Source: Kiritimatiellia bacterium (GTDB taxonomy: Bacteria; Verrucomicrobiota; Kiritimatiellia; RFP12; JAAYLN01). From it: a stretch of DNA of 55,760 bases. The position numbers and the translations under genes are program-made. Below are positions 35,201-41,900 of this stretch, in pieces. The notes beneath the pieces were generated by a model. It was not told the DNA's origin. It ran no database searches and was given only the letters and a program-made list of their open reading frames with translations. Location of the stretch: positions 1 through 55,760 of the forward strand of contig JAGCUY010000178.1 in the NCBI GenBank assembly GCA_017962605.1, given 5' to 3'. The stretch's first letter is position 1, and the number at the start of each line of letters is the position of its first letter.

Positions 35201-36177
35201 GTGTAAATCTTGTTGTCCGCGTTGGCATCGACGTAGATTTTCTTGATGTAAACCTTCTCCTCGTCAATGCCGTCCGGATAGGTTACAAACATGTCGCCGC
35301 TGGTGTCGCCGCCGGCGCCGGCCGGCCTGATTCTGATTTTGATTTGCTCGCCATCCAAAACGTCCTTCGGCGTAATTGCAAGTCTCATCATGCTGCCCGT
35401 CGGCGAAAGGTAGGTCTGGACGGTGTTGCCCTGCAGGGAGTTGACCGTGCCGCCAACGCCATACTGGTTCTTTACCTCGAAGTCAACATCCTCGCCGCCG
35501 TCGTAGTCCGGAGGGGTGGCGCCTGTGTCGATGATAACGTCAAACGGCACATTCTCCGTGGCGAGGCCGCCCGTATGGATGGTCGCGTAATACGTCGCGC
35601 CAACCATTGCCTTGGCGGAGTCAACTTCAACTTCCTTCGTGCCGACGCTTCCAATGTAGAAGGTCGAAACCTGGATGCGGTAGTCTCCCTCGGTGTAGGG
35701 GCTGGCGTCGGCCAGGTCAATCGTTGACGGGACGGGGCCGCCGTCGGTGTTGATCACGCCGCCGTTAAGCTCCAAGGAGCCCCTGACATCGACGCCGGCG
35801 GAGAAGTCGCCGGCCCTGATGGGATACTCAAAGTAAAGCTCGTGCCCGCCCTGGGCCGCGCCGGCATAGTAAGCCTTGAACTCATCCACGGAACTGTCAG
35901 AACCCGTGGAGAGGTTTTTAATTCTGCTGAGCAGGATGTATGGCGTCCCGCCGGTCTTGTCCACGCTCAGAATCTCGTGCGACATTTCAAGGACGAACCT
36001 TATCGTGCCGCCGTTCAGCGTCTGGTTCAGGGAGTCGTCCCCGTTGTATTGGATGGTGATTCCATCAAGCGTCGGGGCGGCCCACGCCGCCGTAGCCGCC
36101 AGTGCGGCCGCGCCCATCAGCGCCCCCACCGCTGCCTTGCGGATGAATCCGAAATAACCTTTGCCTTTGTTCTCCAT
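26230..36177 (-). CDS. Giant secreted TSP3/LamG multidomain protein
   Basis: 3315 residues from ATG 36177 with a perfect AGGAGGT site. A signal peptide (about 1-33, ending AWAAP) exports it. In order: beta-rich repeats, a Calx-beta-like region (about 450-545), a PKD-like region (685-740), and many calcium-binding thrombospondin type 3 motifs (DTDGDGLSN, DSDGDGLPD, DTDNDGIDD) at about 940-1950 and again at 2425-2535 and 3155-3205. A LamG/concanavalin-like domain spans about 1970-2195 (SFTIEAWVMPEDP to GWIDEVRIWDG). The end (TDSLTNPDW to FFRMKLEK) resembles C-termini of secreted PVC proteins. Adhesion or polysaccharide binding is the likely role. No catalytic domain is recognised. Confidence 0.85.
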   Translation of the reverse strand: MENKGKGYFGFIRKAAVGALMGAAALAATAAWAAPTLDGITIQYNGDDSLNQTLNGGTIRFVLEMSHEILSVDKTGGTPYILLSRIKNLSTGSDSSVDEFKAYYAGAAQGGHELYFEYPIRAGDFSAGVDVRGSLELNGGVINTDGGPVPSTIDLADASPYTEGDYRIQVSTFYIGSVGTKEVEVDSAKAMVGATYYATIHTGGLATENVPFDVIIDTGATPPDYDGGEDVDFEVKNQYGVGGTVNSLQGNTVQTYLSPTGSMMRLAITPKDVLDGEQIKIRIRPAGAGGDTSGDMFVTYPDGIDEEKVYIKKIYVDANADNKIYTKANQDIIRIKVDFSKKVSRVSGIPLLYLNVNNQNNAPNYQNNNLLRNYAVYNESRSSGNTVAFDYTVKAGDYIADLDAMDLDFNTSSGKFEFSGGSQFNWNVPQGNEPEGLAYNCNVGIQTIIFSDYGSTIASPEVKEENTLDLRVTRGAAVAGYAQTFAVTSDKSNGDKIEYPATFAIPAGSMDAVISIRGVDVGTQTLRLHPYGYDDASGDLVATIEVKKGDNDPSVRLSSAQNSFSEGSDPFIMTLGLSRQPKENIRVTVYADKPECVRIVGGDQTSAGNVFTFPKSSSTTFDISVTPLDGPQTVTIYAVATNSSYSAGYKFTTANYPIQIRTELPDANVSPTDEDGNWVITDFTANTEGYITFSATDPSDLDLKAGIEATIIFGDGTQTNVTCDATGYCDPVPHTYTKAQGNAETGTDGYRMKIILKDKDGSTRTISGMVIVSSPVVGVIQEYKRDGGFRYVSEQSSMALEGMGEGSVTDSLDSPRNAIHAPYDWESYYNRGQGTVVFTGVPTNFPSRHPITGANVDIDSFFHVWRGESFTTEDVLDVSQHKKTATVVVDADTETFTVGGVFSREYYPEDGTPDIDFDQLPDEWESKVWQGEYAFENPKAPYGASGTGNNPDNDWLPMCVAGIKPDGSFDISTDKKRKFNYRASAGGIPFYNVYEVRGTHWGLNMDKTKTGVIGTTNLYTVEVAAYAQGATPGTDAPESVETNEVYVISAEVEANGFEDVDDNGATTRTTLVSTAVEPLYQAQDVEPKDEPHKGTYAGADGGYAFTDLGGVFYPFYGTDPTLADTDGDKCTDGWEYFFWRQAKFSTEAIGEKYDPTRVITGTPLDNAMIEATFNPCVANNHLSLDTDGDGLSNFEEFLLGTNPVHWDTDGDQMNDGWEVMWGLDASSAGNWKSNSDGDYMANDGQGRMHADVYLHYGFDPRTAWKGKYLERNRTREFPAPNTAPYTDYQEHYLARWLIDHGFLDSAEPITRAWMTQPVPDGTLATYDAFWSNNANRVPGHQEKADDEVVIPEGGADAYTIPYGDELSFTVGKAVIGRHGCDTDNDGMPDGWELYLCSTDGTDLNGLWPGLMPKQTPPFSDSSVKPFWPGSAESLNEGEGDYDGDRLSAKKECHSTELCDYYGTLIAKGSLADENKFINENGNWYNKWWPSNPFEGDTDFDGLTDGAEGDKTFRYQDTYEAAWNEDNTVFGVEWQLKERFGETTMKRGHVPGGSLNPCSVDTDMDYIPDGWEYQFSGKHRDTDWEGGFCNPPGTEVAIMSNNGSGTLIPHGLGTTCGMDGTYFDSRSCPDECEGSGASISNKVNYTFGKVTRVVLRDFDFDHDGLENYQEYFTGAVRHFHYDKWVAGKDYGEYDPMEIFETGKFGEIADDPHIFSSWQDGDFNNPVMTEKMYPALWRCWDWARYADDWQNSKSTDPLNMLGEPLCLFRYMPMEPRPMAASYASTDPRLADSDGDNMDDYYEMFHGLNPLLSETVDLVGKGHPIDETMDFRAFPWMVGLAYADPDHDDKPNWEEALSPNQPAPSNHNTDPTPLWMTDMSYDRSFVNLYYNWGSVFNYWGPSYCERGYTGAVYDIYPSPEWMGPLPGMADPRPSYVFSFESNEGFDTDNDNLSDPYEVNGTAGGVTDPLNPDRPVVRKALYLDGNAAARTRSLCAYGPNALRSFTIEAWVMPEDPASGAMQVILERPVQWSESNSEPTYSFVRRNFRLGLTATGQPFVEYDNGGKRIVTESAVAAQGAALEANRWYHLAAVMDGFAKTLSLYVDGVRVATKTTSAIPFTGFAETAIGGVAGQQVRYGLGAPLVIGASDANPQGKVDGSYWFYNGVARGIRGGQPQLGDFFKGWIDEVRIWDGARPAGDDPGDLRVTKWGWPTIKEDFENLKRYGLEDVLESRNDTMKYINRVFDWRKNNVDGTYTDEAGVTNTFWTILADGMTFSEFYETAVTYIGKFGGEDNVARIPPLLLCDYSFDTLPDPDYEPVQPAKFATLGGRPLDYAGAPWQRGANDRTAIYTSVEAPYLFPQTIQNLVTWLPLGHLVKSGVDVEYKNIRPAAGDYPLYRFQADSTANSKYWTRAKQGNVEMTDGMFNTFPNSANPYGYRYETANYIDDESNPATVMDEIYDFDTIALYNDMVPLRNAKADMDIQMWDDPANDGLGVNSDSDGDGLPDYWELTNGLDPNSADQNGNNASDAHDDFDGDGLSNYAEYLAGTDPLSADSDGDGIFDYFDAENEGGLTYGELYTDNDHVLDAYEQKWDDSYASTFMFDEHIDNDGDGWNNWSEALVGSRISEDDADMGNEDITARFPMPKLTVTLDYADDIIDGTLVIHAYTKEDMNGWPDAVFAKTISANTFPVVVELTEDDVIYGHIRQGANWFYAWVDSIGTALPVNGGNWPVWNSGEPAAVADFQAGTGIDIGWDYNPVTFHLSKEARGYVRFNFADGDSAVQGFAADGQSHKVAVNVADTILSKTLEWPRTWLHDGDWQAGRTANYGVTQGGWDVNGLIPDLFEVYVNEVPAGIVTNWYFADRLTAPELKSPIGHGVVCATRPEFRFVLPEEATEFQMTIKKGSATVYSARLPAPIVDYNVTGKQTVWRLPASVALEPGVKYTWTVTPYNVNVQYSSIFGGTTAATSTFTMATDEQQEQNPEYGTAKASVVYPSGWAFVQGATPAVRVGAWRSKSFNGDPEGVVVKNAVGDFAIGGLTLDADYYLMAYIDQNGNGKRDAWEPWGYCRNHGGESPFMPVAVTASSAANGIVAEIVLLDPDTDNDLMPDAVEWRLYGASHGVQFLEQSGATEAQAVALRSTAAASQSTMSASAYAARLAARLSAASGDGDGDGISDVAELYSGLSAFESDTDNDGIDDGDELTLFGSYGAAKEEQTLVITGVNIDGDGNVSFEWGWENAPESETMTTTASAPTEQPATRGLRRSTVAAPVSGLRYVIEATDSLTNPDWVEVKRVGVDGETSGGTLPKSTTGAMFFRMKLEK

Positions 36178-36279
36178 GGTTACCTCCTAATCTGAAATGC
36201 GTGAAAAGAAATTCTGAAATTCTTGCGAAAATAATACTAAAACCCGTTCGACTTTTCAACCCCGGGTAAAAAATTTAAT

Positions 36280-36855
36280 TTACGGGGCCTTCTGGGGGTC
36301 ACTCTTTTCGCGCGCTTTTCGCTCTGCGGCGGCCGCCTCGAGTTCCGCGCCAACCCCCTTCTCGCCCTGCTCCCGCAGCCGCGTCGAAATGAAGCCAACG
36401 GCAAGGCGCCTGTTCGCCTCAATCTCCTCGTCGATCTTCCTTAGCTTTTCCTCGGCGGCCGCAACCCTGCTGTCACTTTCTTGCTGTCCCGCTTCCGCAC
36501 CTTGCCGTTGTCCGCCTGCTGTTTCCTTCTCGCGGATCTCGCCTTGCGGGCCTTCCGCGCCGCCGGCCTGCGCCTTTGCCGCAGCCAACTCCCGCATCGC
36601 CTCGGCCCGCTTCGCATTCAAATCATCGTAGCGCTTCGCCAGCGCATCAAGCCCCGCCACGTAGTTCGTGTCGGCCATGCGCTCCTCGATCTTCGTCTGC
36701 GTTCGCTCCGCAGCCCCCTTGATGTCGTCCGCCGGCTGTTGCGGGTCCTCCCCGCCTCCGCTTCCCGCGCCGCCGCAACCGCGCACGCCGGCCACAGCCG
36801 CCACCACAGCGGCCACCGCGCCTAGCGCCCACCACTTAGCCTTGCACTTGCACAT
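36280..36855 (-). CDS. Small coiled-coil lipoprotein-like protein
   Basis: 191 residues. ATG at 36855 has AGGAGAG six bases upstream; a TTG at 36873 would place the ribosome site inside the gene. The N-terminus has a hydrophobic helix (ALGAVAAVVAAVAGVRGC), with Cys27 as a possible lipid site although the box is imperfect. The rest is an Ala/Glu/Arg-rich coiled coil, with a QuickChange-like low-complexity segment (QRQGAEAGQQESDSRVAAA, about 125-145) resembling the EQQADNSKVAAV repeat peptide seen in the DUF2723 protein. An extended -10 lies 27 bases upstream. Function unknown; probably envelope-associated. Confidence 0.7.
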   Translation of the reverse strand: MCKCKAKWWALGAVAAVVAAVAGVRGCGGAGSGGGEDPQQPADDIKGAAERTQTKIEERMADTNYVAGLDALAKRYDDLNAKRAEAMRELAAAKAQAGGAEGPQGEIREKETAGGQRQGAEAGQQESDSRVAAAEEKLRKIDEEIEANRRLAVGFISTRLREQGEKGVGAELEAAAAERKAREKSDPQKAP

Positions 36856-36881
36856 TTTTTCTCTCCTTCTCAAACTTTTTC

Positions 36882-36890
36882 ATTATACCA
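36882..36890 (-). promoter_or_regulatory. Extended -10 promoter of the coiled-coil gene
   Basis: TGGTATAAT on the minus strand, 27 bases before the ATG at 36855. Confidence 0.5.
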
Positions 36891-36957
36891 CATTCCCCCA
36901 TTTTCACATTGGCTGTTGGCTGTTTTCACATTTCCACATTTCACCAGGCCGGGGCCC

Positions 36958-38133
36958 TCACTTAATAAGCATGCAGTCGCCATAGCTGAAAAAGCGGTAG
37001 CCTCTCTCCACGGCCTCGCGGTAGCTCTCCAGCACGAAGTCGCGCCCCGCCAGCGCGGCCACCATCATCAGCAGCGTCGATTTCGGCAGGTGGAAGTTCG
37101 TGATCATCATGTCCGTGAAAGAAAATTTAAACGGCTCGCGTATGAACAGCGCGCTACGCCCGGAGCAAGGCACGGCGCGGCCGCCATGCTCCTGCGCCAT
37201 TGTCTCAAGCGTCCGCACCGTCGTGGAGCCAACGGCCACAATCCGCCCGCCGCGCGCCCGGCAACGTTCAATTGCCTCAGCCGCGGCGGCCGGCACTTCG
37301 TAGCGCTCCGAGTGCATCTGGTGCTCCTCGGGGTTCTCCACCGTAACCGGCCTGAACGTCCCCGGCCCCACGTGCAGCGTGATCTTCGCGATCTCTATCC
37401 CCTGCGCCTCCAGCGCGGCCAGCATGGCCTTCGAGAAGTGGAGGCCCGCCGTTGGCGCGGCCACTGCGCCTATGCGCTCCGCATATACCGTCTGGTAGCG
37501 CTCGGCGTCCTCGCGCCGCTCCTCCTCGGTCATGGCCGCCGACGTCCGCCTGATATATGGCGGCAACGGCGTCTCGCCGCACCGCTCCAGCAGCGGCCAC
37601 AGCTCGCCCTCAAAGACGAGGCGCACCACGACCCCGCCAGGCACCCCTTCGACACGACGCAACATCTCGGCGCGGAGCGGGGCCGGGTCTTGCACCCCGT
37701 CGCCTTGGTCTTGCACCCCGCCGTCCTGGTTTTGCACCCCGCCGTCCTCGGCGGGGTCGCGCATACCTGCGCGAAAGGCCGCTTCCCGCACACCTGCGCG
37801 AAAGGCCGCTATCGCACCCGCTTTGAATGGCCGGCCGCTGCGCATCAGGGCCTCCCATTCGTTCTCGCCGGCAAGCGGCTCCAGCAGCAGCAGCTCTACG
37901 CGCCCAGGCGTGTCCTCCCACCGCCCCAGCAGCCGCGCCGGGAACACGCGCGTGTCGTTCAGCACCAGCAGGTCGCCCGGCCGCAAATACTGTGGCAGGT
38001 CTTCAAAGGTGCGGTGCTCGCGCGTCCGCGCGGCGCGGTCCAGCACCATCATGCGGCAGCCCTCGCGCCGCTCGCTTGGCCGCTGCGCGATCTGCTCGCG
38101 CGGCAGCTCGTAATCAAAGTCCGAGGTTCTCAT
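36958..38133 (-). CDS. queA: S-adenosylmethionine:tRNA ribosyltransferase-isomerase
   Basis: QueA adds the epoxycyclopentane moiety to preQ1-tRNA in queuosine synthesis. Start MRTSDFDYELPREQIAQRP at 38133; a longer frame to 38181 reads the end of the prepilin peptidase gene in another frame. Family marks: DLLVLNDTRVFPARLLG, PTAGLHFSK, LHVGPGTFRPV, GTTVRTLE-like VGSTTVRTLE, and FLLP-like FHLPKSTLLMM. At 391 residues it is longer than usual (about 345) because residues about 108-153 are encoded by the palindromic repeat (AAFRAGMRDPAEDGGVQN and similar). It overlaps the prepilin peptidase gene by 20 bp. Confidence 0.93.
   Translation of the reverse strand: MRTSDFDYELPREQIAQRPSERREGCRMMVLDRAARTREHRTFEDLPQYLRPGDLLVLNDTRVFPARLLGRWEDTPGRVELLLLEPLAGENEWEALMRSGRPFKAGAIAAFRAGVREAAFRAGMRDPAEDGGVQNQDGGVQDQGDGVQDPAPLRAEMLRRVEGVPGGVVVRLVFEGELWPLLERCGETPLPPYIRRTSAAMTEEERREDAERYQTVYAERIGAVAAPTAGLHFSKAMLAALEAQGIEIAKITLHVGPGTFRPVTVENPEEHQMHSERYEVPAAAAEAIERCRARGGRIVAVGSTTVRTLETMAQEHGGRAVPCSGRSALFIREPFKFSFTDMMITNFHLPKSTLLMMVAALAGRDFVLESYREAVERGYRFFSYGDCMLIK
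37678..37806 (-). repeat. Double-hairpin palindromic element in queA
   Basis: Contains CCCCGCCG-TCCT-CGGCGGGG, then TCGCGCA-TACC-TGCGCGA, GGCCGCTTCC and partial repeats of the TTTTGCACCCC lead and the CTGCGCGAAAGGCCGC end. Read through in frame. Confidence 0.85.
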
Positions 38134-38944
38134 ACCATGCCGCCATCCATTCGCCGGCCAGCAGCCAGGCCAACGTTCCAAGCGCTATGAAGGGCCCGTA
38201 GGGTATGCGCCCCTGCAGGCCGCGCTTCCCCGCCGCCATCAGCGCCAGCCCCGCCAGCGATCCAGTCAGCGACGAGAGGAACAGCACCGCCACTACGGCG
38301 CGCCAGCCAAAGAAGGCCCCCACGGCGCCCATCAGCTTCACATCGCCGAAACCCAGAGCCTCTTTTTTGTAAACGGCCTTCCCCACCACGGAGACCAGCC
38401 ACAGCAGCCCAAAGCCAAAGGCCAGGCCAATCGCCGAGGCCAGCAGCCCGTCGTGCCATGCATACGCGCCATGCATGCGCGGCATCGCCGCAGAGGCGGC
38501 CACCCCCAGCACCATCCCGCCAACCGTCACGCGGTCGGGGAGGATATACCAGTCCAAGTCCACGAAGGTGCCAAGCTCCAAGCCGAACACAATCACCCAG
38601 CCCAGCAGCATCAGCGGCGGGTCGTAGCCGAACTTCGCCGCCACCAGCGCGAACAGCGCAGCTGTCAGCAGCTCCAGCAGCAGGTAGCGCGGCGAAATAC
38701 GCGCACCGCAGTCGGCGCACTTCCCGCGCAGCGCCAGCCAGCTCACAACCGGAAAGTTGCGATACCATGGAATCAGCTTGCCGCATGCAGGACAGTGCGA
38801 CCGCGGCCGCACCACCGACTCCCCGCGGGGGATACGCCAGATGCACACGCTCAGGAAACTCCCGAAGCATGCGCCCACCAGCGCACCCCACGCCACAAGG
38901 ATGGGCAGAGGAAGAGCGGCGAAGAGTCTTGAAAAAACGGTCAT
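38114..38944 (-). CDS. pilD: Prepilin peptidase (leader peptidase/N-methyltransferase)
   Basis: 276 residues. Membrane aspartyl protease that cleaves and methylates type IV pilin-like leader peptides. Zinc motif CPACGKLIPWYRN...CADC near residues 50-85. The two catalytic aspartates lie in DLDWYILPDRVTVGG and GFGDVKLMGAVG. Seven to eight hydrophobic segments. It overlaps queA by 20 bp. No pilin genes are in the window, so substrates may be encoded elsewhere. Confidence 0.93.
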   Translation of the reverse strand: MTVFSRLFAALPLPILVAWGALVGACFGSFLSVCIWRIPRGESVVRPRSHCPACGKLIPWYRNFPVVSWLALRGKCADCGARISPRYLLLELLTAALFALVAAKFGYDPPLMLLGWVIVFGLELGTFVDLDWYILPDRVTVGGMVLGVAASAAMPRMHGAYAWHDGLLASAIGLAFGFGLLWLVSVVGKAVYKKEALGFGDVKLMGAVGAFFGWRAVVAVLFLSSLTGSLAGLALMAAGKRGLQGRIPYGPFIALGTLAWLLAGEWMAAWYENLGL

Positions 38945-38991
38945 GGTTTTCGCATGTCGCCTATAGCTTGCCAGCTATCGGCCGTCGTCCT

Positions 38992-41900
38992 TTATCGGAA
39001 TCCGCCGCCCAACGGGGCGGCGCCAGGCATTGCCGACCCACCAGGCATCCGCGACCGCGCCGCCTCGCGGCGCATCCTCACCAGATGCTGGTAAACCTGC
39101 ATCAGCGACGGGGTCTTCTCGATCAACGGCGCCACCTTGTCGCCGCCATGCTGCACCGCAGCCTCCATGGCGGCCGCCGCAGCGTCCATCTTGCCCTTGG
39201 CGGCATTCAGGCTCGACAGCGCCAGCCAGCTCTGCCAGTCATCCGGCCGCGTCTTGAGGTAGAGCGGGAAGAGGATTTCCAGCTTCTCAAGGTCCCCGGT
39301 GTTTTCATAGATGCCCAGCGCCGTGCGCAGCGCATCGGCATTCTTCCTCACCGACTCCTTGCGCCAGATGCGGTCCATGGCGCGGGCCGCGCCGGCGGCG
39401 TCGCCAAGCTGGTCAAGTATGGTCGCCACCTTCAGGCACTCCGCAACAGAAAGCCCCGGAGCATCCGCAAGGCCGGCCACGGCCTCGCGCGCCAACCCTG
39501 GCGCCCCAAGCTTCATTTGCAGCGTGGCAATCTCCAGCGATTCGGCCACGTCGACTGCCGCAACCTTGCTGTTGTCCGCTTGCTGTTCTCCTCCACCTGG
39601 GCGCCTGGCCGCCCCGCCGTCCTGGTTTTGCACCCCGCCGTCCCCGGCGGGGGCGCGCGAACCAGCGCGGAGCGCCTTCTTCCCCATCAGCTCCGCGAGC
39701 CGAGCCTCGTCGCGCCGGATCTCCTCGATGACGCCTTTCACGTAGGGGCCGCGGTCGTTGTTGGGGTCTTGCTTGCAGAAGTACTCTATCATCTCAAGCG
39801 CCTCGGCATAGCGCCGCTGCCGCATCAGGATGTCCTGCACGTAGCGGAAGGTGGCCTCCGGCGACACAGGGTAAAGCACCCGCGCGTCATTGTAGGCGCG
39901 CTCCGCATCGGCGGTCCGGCCCCGGCTCATGTAGAGCCCCGCGATTGCGCTCCGAAGCTTCGAGAAGGACTTCTGCGCCACGATGTCCCTGCGGTAGCGG
40001 CCGTCCCTGGTCATGCGCCGCACGTACCAGTCCCAGAAGTCCATGTCGTCGTCGGTGTTCGCGCGCGTCAGCGGCGTGCGCTCGGAGTTGATCTTCATGA
40101 TCAGCCCGTGCGGGGTGAGGTAGGGATACATCCACGGGATAACATAGCTCTCCTCCACGAAGAAGTCATGCCAGCGCTTGTTGTGCTCGAATATCTTCTC
40201 GCAGAGGATGCCATTGATTTCCATCACGCCCAGGGCGCCCACCACCTGGACGCGCCCGTTCTCCACCACGATGTCGGAGTTAGCCTGGCGCTTGCCAGTG
40301 CGCACGTCGTCCACGAACTCGCCAAAGGCGTCCTCGCTGTCCTTGGGCGTCGGAATCCAGAGTTCGTCGCCATAGAGGTCGCGCGTCACCGACATGAAGG
40401 TGTTGTCGGCCAGCGCGTTCTGCGTGATAAGGAAGACGTCCGGCCGCACGTCGGCCGAGTATATCATGTAAGTAGGCACGAAACGGCCGGGGTCCGTGCC
40501 GCCGAAGAAGACGGCCCCCTGGCCCATTTCAGGCGGGTAAAGCGGATTGGGCAGAGGCTCCTCGTCCTCCTCCAGCTCCTCGCGTATGGCCTCCGCGCCG
40601 CGCAGTTGGTAGTTGCCGAACTGCCAGCCGTAGTCGTGGCCGTTCTGCTCCGCGCCGCTAAGCTCGAAAACCAGCCGGTCGTTGAAATAGTTCTGCTCAA
40701 TCGGGATCAGCGGCGTCAGGAACACCATCACGCAAGCCGCCGCCAGCAGCCACCGCCGCGCCCCGCCGCCTTGGTTTTGCACCCCACCGTCCTCGGTGGG
40801 GGCGCGCAAACCTGCGCGAAAGGCCGCTTCCTGCACCCTGTCGTCCCCGACAGGGTCGCGCAAACCTGAGCGAAAGGCCGCTTCCCGCACTCCGCCGTCC
40901 CCGGCGGGGGCGCGGAGCCTCAGCCACCCGCGAAGCTCCGCCAACCCCAGCACACGCCCGTAGCCGATCCACAGCGCAAACAGGCCATGCGAGGAAATGA
41001 ACTTCACTTTTTGAATGAAGGTGTCCTGCAAGTCGCCCTTGGGGTTGGCCAGCATCACCAGCACCACCGACATGACAAGGAAGTTCACGGCCGTGCCGAT
41101 TAGCCACTGCTGCGAGATGTCGTCGAACAGGGGCGTCAAAAATCTTAAGCCCGCCGTATCCTTCTTGCCTTCGTCAGCCTGCTGCTCCCCACTTGCGCCA
41201 TCTTGCCGCAACTCCCGCTCGGGATTGAGGGCTCTCCGCGCCACCGTCCAGAGCTGGCACACCACGCACATCACGCCGCCAAAGACAGCAAGCAGCAGCA
41301 GGCCGCCGATGAACAGCTTGTCTATGCGCAACGCGCCCAAGACCGGCCCCGTCGCCGGCAGCTTCCCCAGAACCACAAACAACACCGTCACCGCAAGGCA
41401 TCCCAGGGCCAGCCGGAACGGAGTCACCCTGCGCTGGACGCCACTGCGCCACCGCCACGCCGCAAAGGGGAGGAATCCGAACGGCGCCAGCAGCAGCGTG
41501 AACTGACGCCTCAAGTCGATGAAGTAGTCGCCCACCTGGTGCACGAACTTCTGCGTGAAGATGTTCGTCGGCTTGATGGCCTCATACTGCCCACGCGTGA
41601 TAGCGTGCTTGAAGCCCTCCCATGTGCGCGGGTAGCCCCAGTTCATCGGCGGGTTCCGCAGATCCGATACAATCGGCATGTAGGCGTAGAAGGAAAGCCC
41701 CAGCTCGCTCGCGAAAATAGTCATCGCCACCGAAACGCCGTTGGGCAGCGCCAGCGCGGCAAAAATCAGAAGCGCGAAATTGAAGAACACCGGTGCGCAG
41801 AACCACCATGTGCTCGGGTGGGTCAGCCCAAGCAGCACGCCTTTCTGCACCATGACGTAGAGCGTGATCTCAATTGCCGCCACCGGTAGCGCGAAAACCA

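Noticed and set aside
38134..38181. Longer N-terminus of QueA
   Set aside because: It reads the end of the prepilin peptidase gene in another frame; family members start at MRTSDFDY-like.
38458..40869. 803-codon plus-strand open frame
   Set aside because: Antisense shadow of the prepilin peptidase and DUF2723 genes in GC-rich DNA.
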